From NCBI GenBank assembly GCA_937868205.1, contig CALMMC010000123.1:1-20020 (forward strand): 20,020 bases of DNA, written 5' to 3'. Positions 1-5,558 of the stretch are shown piece by piece (the stretch's first letter is position 1; every line of letters starts with the position of its first letter). The notes below the pieces were generated by a model, which was given only the letters and a program-made list of their open reading frames with translations, made no database searches and had not been told where the DNA came from. Source of the stretch: JAAZPG01 sp012797375 (lineage in GTDB: Bacteria; Acidobacteriota; Aminicenantia; Aminicenantales; UBA4085). The position numbers were made by a program, and so were the translations under genes.

Positions 1-186
1 CGGGAGGACGATCCGTCCGCGGTCGAGGCGATCCGCGACGCCGTCTTCGCCTCCGGGGCGATCACCGAGGCGGCGGCCGCGGCCGCGGCCTGCGCGGCCA
101 AGGCCAAGTCCTTTCTCCCCGACGAGGCCCCGGCCGCCCGGACGCTGGCCGCCCTGGCCGATTTTGTCTGCGGACGGAATGCGTAA
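1..186 (+). CDS. Polyprenyl diphosphate synthase, C-terminal end (partial)
   Basis: The window opens inside this gene; 61 codons and the TAA stop (184-186) are visible. The Ala-rich helical tail, with AKAKSFLP, then a run ending LAALADFV and an Arg two residues later, is the usual C-terminal signature of trans-isoprenyl diphosphate synthases (FPP, GGPP and octaprenyl synthases). These enzymes condense isopentenyl diphosphate onto allylic diphosphates for quinone side chains or the undecaprenyl carrier. The Asp-rich catalytic motifs lie upstream, outside the window, so chain length and exact name cannot be given. The next gene starts 3 nt after the stop, so the two are probably co-transcribed. 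Family call from the C-terminal pattern only. Confidence 0.6.
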   Translation, partial: REDDPSAVEAIRDAVFASGAITEAAAAAAACAAKAKSFLPDEAPAARTLAALADFVCGRNA

Positions 187-189
187 GAA

Positions 190-705
190 ATGACCGAAAT
201 CGAAGTCAAAGTCCGCGTCGACGACCTGGCCGCGGTCAAGGAAAAGCTCCTGGCCATGGGGGCCGCGGTGTTCAAGGAGCGGCACTTCGAGGAAAACACG
301 CTCTATGATTTCCGCGACCGGCGGCTGGCCGGGCGCCGGGAAGCGCTCCGGATCCGCCGGATCGGCCGCAAGACCTTCGTGACCTTCAAGGGAACCCCCC
401 AAAAGTCGCGCAAGTTCAAGATCCGGACGGAATACGAGACCGAGGTCCGCAACGGCCGGTCGCTCGTCCGGATTCTCCAATCCCTGGGAATGATCGAGGT
501 CTTCCGCTACGAAAAGCACCGGACGGTGCTGCGCAAGGGGACGCTTCTTGTCTGCCTGGATGAGACCCGCCTGGGGGGATTCGTCGAGTTCGAGGGCGAA
601 CGGGAAAAGATCGCCCGGACGGCCCGGGCCTTGGGGATGCCAAAAAAAGACTGGATTACGAAGAGCTACCCGGCGCTTTTCAGGGAAGCGGAGCCGGGAA
701 CCTGA
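190..705 (+). CDS. CYTH-domain protein, class IV adenylate cyclase (CyaB)-like
   Basis: A 171-residue protein of typical size for a single CYTH domain. It begins with the EIEVKVRV strand, the ExExK motif that binds triphosphate and metal at the mouth of the triphosphate tunnel. Basic strand residues follow (LRIRRIG, FVTFKG, KIRTEYETEV), then the acidic strands CLDETRLGGFVEFEGE that supply the metal-binding carboxylates, and a final KSYPALF common in CyaB-like proteins. Family members are class IV adenylate cyclases, thiamine-triphosphatases or inorganic triphosphatases; the sequence does not decide between them. The start lies 3 nt after the polyprenyl synthase stop, implying translational coupling. 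Its TGA stop sits in a palindrome shared with the convergent rpoZ stop. Confidence 0.85.
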   Translation: MTEIEVKVRVDDLAAVKEKLLAMGAAVFKERHFEENTLYDFRDRRLAGRREALRIRRIGRKTFVTFKGTPQKSRKFKIRTEYETEVRNGRSLVRILQSLGMIEVFRYEKHRTVLRKGTLLVCLDETRLGGFVEFEGEREKIARTARALGMPKKDWITKSYPALFREAEPGT

Positions 706-717
706 GGCCCGGCCTCA
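703..717. terminator. Palindrome holding both convergent stop codons (cyaB-like / rpoZ)
   Basis: TGAGGCC-C-GGCCTCA is a perfect 7-1-7 inverted repeat. Its left arm starts with the TGA stop of the CYTH gene and its right arm contains the TGA stop of rpoZ on the other strand. On the + strand a run of five T follows about 14 nt later (730-734); no T-run follows on the minus strand. It may act as a bidirectional transcription barrier, but it is not a textbook terminator. Confidence 0.4.
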
Positions 718-1089
718 CTCGTCGTCTTTTTCCTCGACCAGCTCGACCTCGGCCAGATCCTCGTCGAGCTCCGCCCCTTCCTCGTCGGCTTCGACGAGGG
801 CGTCGTCGCCGGCGAGGTCTCCTTCGTCGGCCAGAAGGGAGCCCGAGTCATCCGCCTCGTCGACGTCCCCCGCGTGAATCAGGGAGGAGTCGTCGACGAC
901 GTCCTCGGCGGTATTTTGAAGGATGTGATAATCGACCAGGCCCGCCCGTACCTCGGCTTGGGCCAGACGGATGGGATTCCGCGATTTGAGCGTGATTTTC
1001 GGCTTGGAGCCCTTGATCAGCTGCTTCGCCCGCTTGGCGGCGACGATCACATAACGAAACTTGCTGTCGACGTTTCCGTACAGTTCCAA
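715..1089 (-). CDS. rpoZ: DNA-directed RNA polymerase omega subunit
   Basis: A 124-residue protein. Residues 8-55 match the omega core: DSKFRYVIVAAKRAKQLIKG is the conserved helix that clamps the beta' C-terminus, followed by NPIRLAQAEVRAGLVDY, the conserved AxxEVxxGxI segment. Omega promotes assembly and stability of core RNA polymerase. From about residue 60 to the end there is a very acidic Asp/Glu tail roughly as long as the core; this is longer than in most omega proteins. The start codon is TTG (1087-1089), chosen because GAGGAG lies about 11 nt upstream and the core follows directly. A strong promoter (1133-1161) predicts a leader of about 37 nt. Confidence 0.88.
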   Translation of the reverse strand: MELYGNVDSKFRYVIVAAKRAKQLIKGSKPKITLKSRNPIRLAQAEVRAGLVDYHILQNTAEDVVDDSSLIHAGDVDEADDSGSLLADEGDLAGDDALVEADEEGAELDEDLAEVELVEEKDDE

Positions 1090-1132
1090 AGACGTCTCAC
1101 TCCTCGAATGCGTTTCTTGTTTGAGGGGGGTA

Positions 1133-1161
1133 ATTTTAGCAAAATCCTAGGGATAAATCAA
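1133..1161 (-). promoter_or_regulatory. Promoter of rpoZ
   Basis: On the minus strand TTGATT (1161-1156), a 17-bp spacer and TAAAAT (1138-1133) form a near-consensus housekeeping promoter. Transcription would begin near 1126, giving a leader of about 37 nt before the TTG start. Confidence 0.65.
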
Positions 1162-1229
1162 ACGCCCCGCCCGGCGGCCCGGCCGGCCGTTGTTTTTTCC
1201 GCCGTCCTCCGTTAAGATGGGGCGGCGGA

Positions 1230-1520
1230 ATTCATCCCATTTTTTCCTCGGACGACAACGAGCCCGGCGATCCGCTTTCCGTCCGGCGGACGCTCATTCC
1301 CCTGAATATCGAAGACGCGGAGCCGCCTCCCTCCGCCGGCCGGCGCCTGTGGCGGATTTTCCGCCGGAAAAAGCGGAGAGCCGGCCCGGAAGACGAGGAT
1401 CCCCCTCTCCCGCCGAGGCCGAAGCCGCGGCCGGACGTCCGGCCCGAAAGCGCCGGCCCCCCGGACGACGACTTTCCGGAGAGCTTGGACGGGGAAAACG
1501 GGAAGGCGGGTCAGGAATGA
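1230..1520 (+). CDS. Coding-like frame without a canonical start; acidic, proline-rich hypothetical
   Basis: From about 1230 to the TGA at 1518-1520 one frame shows the strong G/C third-position bias of the neighbouring genes. It reads as a plausible charged protein: FSSDDNEPGDPLSVRRTLIP, a basic patch WRIFRRKKRR, then an acidic Pro-rich tail. No family is recognised. No ATG, GTG or TTG exists in this frame back to beyond 1140. A TAAGAT box (1213-1218) lies just upstream, so translation would need ATT (1230 or 1239), or else the start has been lost. Equally it may be a decayed gene or a sequence error near the start. The frame ends 10 nt inside the small convergent gene at 1511-1621. Confidence 0.3.
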   Translation: MHPIFSSDDNEPGDPLSVRRTLIPLNIEDAEPPPSAGRRLWRIFRRKKRRAGPEDEDPPLPPRPKPRPDVRPESAGPPDDDFPESLDGENGKAGQE

Positions 1521-1621
1521 TGGAACGACGGCATCCGGCGCCGGCGGAGCCACCTCAAGCCGAAGAGAACGAGGGCGGCGGCCGCAAGTCCGATCCATCC
1601 GAGCAACGTCTGCTTTCTCAT
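1511..1621 (-). CDS. Small single-pass membrane protein (hypothetical)
   Basis: A 36-residue reading frame beginning MRKQTLLGWIGLAAAALVLF, then GLRWLRRRR and a short tail. It has one hydrophobic segment (about residues 6-22) followed by a cluster of arginines, which predicts a one-pass inner-membrane peptide with a cytoplasmic C-terminus. No family is recognised. Support comes from context: AGAGG lies about 9 nt before the ATG, and a strong minus-strand promoter (1665-1692) predicts a 37-nt leader. It converges with, and overlaps by 10 nt, the coding-like frame ending at 1520. It is too short to trust on coding bias alone. Confidence 0.45.
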   Translation of the reverse strand: MRKQTLLGWIGLAAAALVLFGLRWLRRRRMPSFHHS

Positions 1622-1664
1622 CGCAAAAACCTCTAAACCCCCCGGGGGAAAGAATCGAAAGATC

Positions 1665-1692
1665 ATTATGCGGAAATATTTCCGCCTGTCAA
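1665..1692 (-). promoter_or_regulatory. Promoter with a perfect 16-bp palindrome in the spacer (putative operator)
   Basis: On the minus strand TTGACA (1692-1687) and CATAAT (1670-1665) are separated by 16 bp. The palindrome GCGGAAATATTTCCGC (1670-1685) fills the spacer exactly and touches the -10 box. A dimeric repressor bound there would block RNA polymerase directly. The promoter points at the small membrane protein gene starting at 1621. Confidence 0.6.
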
Positions 1693-1739
1693 GCGGCCTC
1701 ATGGAATCACATAATACGTCCCCGAAATCCCAAGAGGAT

Positions 1740-1766
1740 ATCGGTACCTGTTTAAATCGGTACCTG
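1740..1766. repeat. Two 11-bp direct repeats, ATCGGTACCTG
   Basis: ATCGGTACCTG occurs at 1740-1750 and again at 1756-1766, so the period is 16 bp. Each copy contains the GGTACC palindrome. Short GGTACC-centred repeats of this kind resemble remnants of REP elements mobilised by REP-associated tyrosine transposases, but no transposase is present here, so this origin is only a suggestion. Confidence 0.5.
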
Positions 1767-1884
1767 CTTATCCATTTCCCCTTTTGAGTCGACGCGCGGG
1801 CGCGGGTTCGGCGACGAAACGTCACCGGGAAAATGAATTCGTCAGGGGACGGCGATCTCCGGCTTCACGGCGATTCGCGTTGAT

Positions 1885-1929
1885 TGATTTTCCCAAATCA
1901 AAGCAAGAAAGGCGGCGGTGCTCGCCGCC
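1885..1929 (-). terminator. Two adjacent hairpins; the second is terminator-like on the minus strand
   Basis: TGATTT-tccc-AAATCA (1885-1900) is followed by GGCGGCG-gtgct-CGCCGCC (1911-1929). Read on the minus strand, the GC-rich stem is followed by TTTCTTGCTTTG, the layout of an intrinsic terminator. No minus-strand gene ends here, which is odd and may mean that the gene it served has been lost. Apart from this, the repeats at 1740-1766 and the promoters, nothing is seen between 1622 and 1977. Confidence 0.4.
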
Positions 1930-1962
1930 GATTGGTTCTGGAGCGGCGGCCGCGCTTTCCGG

Positions 1963-1968
1963 TATAAT
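1963..1968 (+). promoter_or_regulatory. TATAAT -10 box close to a start codon
   Basis: A perfect TATAAT stands 10 nt before the ATG at 1978, with GGGGAGG between. No convincing -35 box is seen at the right distance. The predicted transcription start falls within a few bases of the ATG, so a transcript from here would be leaderless or nearly so. Confidence 0.45.
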
Positions 1969-1977
1969 GGGGAGGCG

Positions 1978-2076
1978 ATGCTTGGGAACATGAAGGGAAA
2001 GGCGCCGGGGTTTATCCCGATCGTCCTGGGCCTGGCCGCGGCGGCCGCGGCCTCAAGCCCGCCTCGCTGGCCGTGA
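1978..2076 (+). pseudogene. Signal-peptide-like gene start, cut off after about 24 codons
   Basis: From ATG 1978 (or ATG 1990) the frame reads a basic N-terminus (MKGKAPGF) and a hydrophobic Ala-rich stretch (IPIVLGLAAAAAA). This looks like a secretion signal. After the GC-rich run GGCCGCGGCGGCCGCGGCC (2034-2052) the DNA becomes the interior of a UvrA gene in a different frame, and this frame ends at TGA 2074-2076. The promoter-like TATAAT and GGGGAGG just upstream indicate a real gene start whose body is missing. A genomic deletion and an assembly misjoin inside the repetitive run would look the same. Confidence 0.4.
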
Positions 2077-3632
2077 CCTTCCGCGGGTTGAGCATCGCGG
2101 ATCTTTCGGCCCTCAGCGCGGCCCGGAGCATGGAATTTTTCGAGGACTCGGGCGGAGCGCGGCCCGGCGCCGGCCTCGAGGAGGCGAAATCGGCGGCCGT
2201 GACCGCGGCCGTCCGCGGGGAAATCACCCGCCGCCTCCGCCTGCTTCGGGACGTCGGCCTCGATTACCTCCAGATCGACCGCCCCTCCTCCACGCTCTCG
2301 GGCGGCGAAGCCCGGCGAATCCGCCTGGCCGGCCTTCTCGGCGTCAAGCTCACCGGAGTCACCTTCGTTCTCGACGAGCCGACGCTCGGCCTCCATCCGA
2401 GGGACACGGCCGATCTCCTCCGTTTGATCCGGGAGCTTGCGGCCGAGGGAAACACGGTCGTGGCCGTGGAGCACGACCGCGACGTCATCCGGGCGGCCGA
2501 CCGCGTCCTCGACCTCGGGCCGGGGGCGGGCCGCGAGGGCGGACTCATCGTCGCCGAGGGAACGCCGGCCGAGATCCAGGCGGATCCCGCTTCCGTGACC
2601 GGGCCGTATCTCCGTTCCCGGAAGACGGCCCCCGAGCCGCTCCCGGGAACCGCCGGCCCTCCCCTGGAAATCGCCGGGGCCCGGGCTCACAACCTCCGGA
2701 ACGTCGGCGCCGCGATCCCGTCGGGCGTCCTGACGGCCGTGACCGGCGTCTCCGGAAGCGGGAAAACGAGCCTCGTTTTCGACGTCCTCCTGGCTTCGCG
2801 CCGGGCGGGACGGGCCGTTTCCTGCGACCGGATCTCCGGTCTCGACCGCTTCGCCCGGGTCGTCCCGGTCGGTCCCGACGGAGCGGCCGGAAGCGCCGCG
2901 AGCATCCCGCTGACCGTTCTCGGCGTGTTCGACGCGGTCCGGGGGCTTTACGCCGGGACGGAGGAGGCTTCGGCCCGGGGATTCGGCAAGCCGCATTTCT
3001 CGTATCTTACGCCCCAGGGCCGATGCCCCGAATGCGGCGGCGCGGGCCGGAAAACGGTGAGCCTGGATTTTCTGGCCGACGTGTCCGAGCCCTGCCCGGA
3101 ATGCGGCGGAAGCCGGTATCGACCGGAGATTCTCGAGGTCCGCTGGTCAGGCCGGACGATCGCGGATATTCTCGGCCTGACCGCGGCCGAGGGGGCGGAG
3201 GTTTTTTCCGGACAGCCGAAAATCGCCGCCGCCCTGGCTTTGCTCGCCGACATCGGGCTCGGCTATCTCGGTCTCGGACAATCGCTCGACACGCTGTCCT
3301 CGGGCGAACGCCAGCGCCTCAATCTGGCCGCGGAATTGTCGGGCCGGGCGGAGGGCCGGATCCTCTATTTATTCGACGAGCCGACGACCGGGCTTCACCC
3401 CTCCGACGTCGAGCGGCTGCTGCGTCTTTTCGGAAAGCTGCTTTCGGCCGGCCACACGATCGTCGCCGTCGAACACGACCTCGATTTGATCTCGCGGGCG
3501 GGACACGTCATCGACCTGGGGCCGGAAGGAGGCGACCGCGGCGGATCGCTCGTCGTCCAGGGTCCGCCGGCCGCGGTCGCGGCTTGCCGGGCGTCCCGCA
3601 CGGGGGCGGCCCTCCGGGCTTTTCTGTCCTAA
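2073..3632 (+). CDS. UvrA-like ATPase lacking its N-terminal ATP-binding half
   Basis: UvrA is the damage-sensing ABC ATPase of nucleotide excision repair. Full-length proteins have about 940 residues; this frame has 519. Visible in order: the signature of the first ABC module (LSGGEARRIRLAG, residue 75) and its Walker B (FVLDEPTLGLHP, 98), then a complete second module. That module has Walker A GVSGSGKT (225-232), a zinc site CPECGG...CPECGG (318-346), signature LSSGERQRLNLA (408) and Walker B LYLFDEPTTGLHP (431). Missing are the first Walker A, the UvrB-binding region and the first zinc site. Homology begins before GTG 2073, near 2052 (LKPASLAV), with no ribosome-binding site or start, so the 5' half has been removed and the gene is probably non-functional. 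The zinc-region wording suggests a UvrA paralogue rather than the housekeeping copy. Confidence 0.8.
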   Translation: MTFRGLSIADLSALSAARSMEFFEDSGGARPGAGLEEAKSAAVTAAVRGEITRRLRLLRDVGLDYLQIDRPSSTLSGGEARRIRLAGLLGVKLTGVTFVLDEPTLGLHPRDTADLLRLIRELAAEGNTVVAVEHDRDVIRAADRVLDLGPGAGREGGLIVAEGTPAEIQADPASVTGPYLRSRKTAPEPLPGTAGPPLEIAGARAHNLRNVGAAIPSGVLTAVTGVSGSGKTSLVFDVLLASRRAGRAVSCDRISGLDRFARVVPVGPDGAAGSAASIPLTVLGVFDAVRGLYAGTEEASARGFGKPHFSYLTPQGRCPECGGAGRKTVSLDFLADVSEPCPECGGSRYRPEILEVRWSGRTIADILGLTAAEGAEVFSGQPKIAAALALLADIGLGYLGLGQSLDTLSSGERQRLNLAAELSGRAEGRILYLFDEPTTGLHPSDVERLLRLFGKLLSAGHTIVAVEHDLDLISRAGHVIDLGPEGGDRGGSLVVQGPPAAVAACRASRTGAALRAFLS

Positions 3633-3682
3633 ATCGAAGACCTCATTTCGAACGATCTCGGATGAAGTTGAGACATCGTCGC

Positions 3683-3720
3683 TTGCGCGGGCCTCAGGCC
3701 TGAGGCGGAGCGGCGGACGC
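3683..3720. repeat. Left 38-bp flanking repeat of the AbiE module
   Basis: It matches 5521-5558 at 33 of 38 positions in the same orientation. The right copy is the last codons and stop of the membrane protein gene ending at 5532. Read on the minus strand, the left copy encodes a similar tail, ending AAPPQA and a stop. It also contains the perfect 16-bp palindrome GCCTCAGGCCTGAGGC (3691-3706), between the convergent uvrA-like and abiEii genes, where it could act as a terminator stem. Confidence 0.65.
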
Positions 3721-3765
3721 AAGAACCGCTCCTGCTGTTCCGCGCGACCCGGGAAGGGCGGCGCG

Positions 3766-4626
3766 TCAGACGATCTTGATCCGTGAAGCGACATCCAAGA
3801 AGAATTCCTTCGACCAGAGCGTTATGGCCCCAGGGTCCTTCACGAAAGGCTCCGCTTCGCGCCGGATCTGGTCGATGTCGACCGTATCGATTCTCCTCAT
3901 GAGCAGGCTGCGCAGATCCCCGGCCGTCAACGGCGCCGCCGCCTCCCAATGCCCCGTCTGGCGCATCCTCTGCTCGAGATGCGACAGGTGGAGCTCGGGG
4001 TGACGCGCCGCGAACCAGACGAGGTCATACCAATCCCGGCCCTTGGCCCGGTTCCTCCACTCGCGGCACAGGACGGCGTGCATCTTTCCGGCGAAAAGGT
4101 CGGACAGGCTGAACGTCCTGACCGAGAACGGGACGGGCCGAAGCAGATAGCGGACCTCTGTCGAGAATCCCGGCGGCGGGTCCGTATCGACTTCCAGCTT
4201 AATCTTTAAAACCTGGTTCCGGGGGATCTGCCGGACGAGGCCCCGCTCGAACTCGACCGTGATCATCTGTGTCCGCGTATCAGCCTTGAGGAAAGCCGAT
4301 TGAACCTGAGTCTGCTTTTTCCTGCCCTCGATCTCAACCGCGAAACCGAAGGACGAGAGCTCTCTCTTCAAGGACTTGCTGTAGTCGGCGAGATTGAAGC
4401 CCTCGCCCTTCTGGAGGAGCGAGAAATCCAGGTCTTCCGAATACCGGTCGAGGCCGTGGAGCACGCGGAGGGCGGTGCCGCCGTAGAAGGCCGCCTTCTC
4501 GAAGAACTTGCCGCGCCAGAGGCCGAGGAGCGCGATCTCCTGCATGACCTCTCTCAAGGCCCAGAGCGAGTCCTGCACCGAGCGGACCTCGTAAGCCGCA
4601 AGCATCTGACGAACGGCCTCGTTCAT
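3766..4626 (-). CDS. abiEii: AbiEii-family nucleotidyltransferase toxin
   Basis: A 286-residue protein of the AbiEii/AbiGii toxin family, type IV toxin-antitoxin (abortive infection) nucleotidyltransferases. Motif I is FYGGTALRVLHGL (about residue 47). Motif II is YSEDLDFSLL, with the two metal-binding aspartates. Motif III is SLSDLFAGKMHAVL, with the conserved Lys, and motif IV is KGRDWYDLVW. Family members inhibit growth by nucleotidyl transfer, in studied cases onto tRNA acceptor ends. All four motifs are intact, so it is probably active. The ATG overlaps the antitoxin stop by 4 nt (ATGA), the standard layout with the antitoxin first. The pair lies between two 38-bp repeats and seems to be a mobile insertion. 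Confidence 0.88.
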   Translation of the reverse strand: MNEAVRQMLAAYEVRSVQDSLWALREVMQEIALLGLWRGKFFEKAAFYGGTALRVLHGLDRYSEDLDFSLLQKGEGFNLADYSKSLKRELSSFGFAVEIEGRKKQTQVQSAFLKADTRTQMITVEFERGLVRQIPRNQVLKIKLEVDTDPPPGFSTEVRYLLRPVPFSVRTFSLSDLFAGKMHAVLCREWRNRAKGRDWYDLVWFAARHPELHLSHLEQRMRQTGHWEAAAPLTAGDLRSLLMRRIDTVDIDQIRREAEPFVKDPGAITLWSKEFFLDVASRIKIV

Positions 4627-5288
4627 CGGCTTCCCCCGTTTTCGGATCTCTGGACGCGCCTCACGAGCCCGCCGAGATGCCTCAGCTTCAAGGAGCGGTA
4701 GCGGGCGGCGTAATCGTCGATCCTCTCGGCCGACAAAGGCCGGAGAGCGCCGACGTCGACCCTCAGATCGGCCTCGAGGAACCGGCCCATCTCCGCGATC
4801 GACGCGATGCGCCCGCCCCGCACCGAGACGATCTTGTCTGCCAGGGCCTTCTCGGGCAAGGCGATCAGGAACGCTTGTTGGTGCTCCGTCTCCACCCGGA
4901 CCGCGCCGACCTCGTAGGCGCGCGCCGGGATCTGCCGGAAGACGAAAAGGCCTACGGGGGTGGCGAACCGGCGCGAGCGGTTCGGCGTGACCGACGTCAG
5001 GGCCTCGACCCTTTCGGGGATCAGCCCGTGATAAGCGAGCGCGTAATCCAGCGAAACATAGGAAGGGCCGTAGATGAGGTTGGCCAGCAGCTCCTTCGAA
5101 TAAGGCCGCCTGCGGTAACGATCGCCGAAAACGTAAAGCCCCTTCTTCACCCTCAAGACGACGCCCTGGCGCAGCAGGTCGTTGATCCTATTCCTGGGGT
5201 AGGCCAATCCCTTCAGAGCGTCGATCAGGGTTTGATAGTCGAAGACCTCGGCCTGGATTCGGTCTCTGACGTCGATGGGCATGGCCAT
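4623..5288 (-). CDS. abiEi: AbiEi-family antitoxin / transcriptional autorepressor
   Basis: A 221-residue protein. The N-terminal part (about 1-85) is a winged helix: helices around residues 8-40, then the wing LRVKKGLYVFGDRY. The C-terminal part begins with YVSLDYALAYHGLIPE, a hallmark of AbiEi proteins, and holds the domain tied to toxin neutralisation. AbiEi counters AbiEii without stable complex formation and represses its own operon by binding inverted repeats; the 35-bp repeat 15 nt upstream fits this. The start is ATG 5286-5288, or ATG 5280-5282 two codons later. Neither has a clear Shine-Dalgarno sequence, so a very short leader is likely. Confidence 0.85.
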   Translation of the reverse strand: MAMPIDVRDRIQAEVFDYQTLIDALKGLAYPRNRINDLLRQGVVLRVKKGLYVFGDRYRRRPYSKELLANLIYGPSYVSLDYALAYHGLIPERVEALTSVTPNRSRRFATPVGLFVFRQIPARAYEVGAVRVETEHQQAFLIALPEKALADKIVSVRGGRIASIAEMGRFLEADLRVDVGALRPLSAERIDDYAARYRSLKLRHLGGLVRRVQRSENGGSR

Positions 5289-5302
5289 TTTGTGTCAATT
5301 CT

Positions 5303-5337
5303 GCATAGTAAGTTGACTATTTATCAACATACTATGC
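5303..5337 (-). promoter_or_regulatory. Inverted-repeat operator and promoter region of abiEi-abiEii
   Basis: The repeat has two nested arm pairs: GCATAGTA (5303-5310) with TACTATGC (5330-5337), and GTTGA (5312-5316) with TCAAC (5324-5328), around CTATTTA. Only one position within each arm is unpaired. The segment is far more AT-rich than its surroundings and lies immediately before abiEi, with TACTAT and TTGATA available as promoter boxes on the minus strand. It fits the known negative autoregulation of AbiE systems by AbiEi. Confidence 0.7.
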
Positions 5338-5520
5338 TTATTCAGCAGGGTTGTCAAGCCAATTTGGGGAGATCCGGGCCGGAGTTCCGCTCTAGACCTT
5401 TGGATATCCTACGGTGGTCCCTTCAAACTGATCTGCCATCAATCATGCGCATCTATGGCGAGTATCCAATGAGAAACTCCCGAAAGCCGGACGGAAGCCC
5501 GCCGCCGTCCTCGCCGACCC

Positions 5521-5558
5521 TTGCCCGGGCTTCAGGCTTGGGGCGGAGCGGCGGGCGC
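5521..5558. repeat. Right 38-bp flanking repeat of the AbiE module
   Basis: This is the partner of 3683-3720 (33/38 identical, direct orientation, 1838 bp apart). It covers the last codons (PAAPPQA), the stop and 11 nt downstream of the membrane protein gene. A target at a gene's 3' end, with one copy keeping the gene intact and the other left at the far side, is the pattern of an inserted island. No recombinase gene lies between the copies. Confidence 0.65.
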
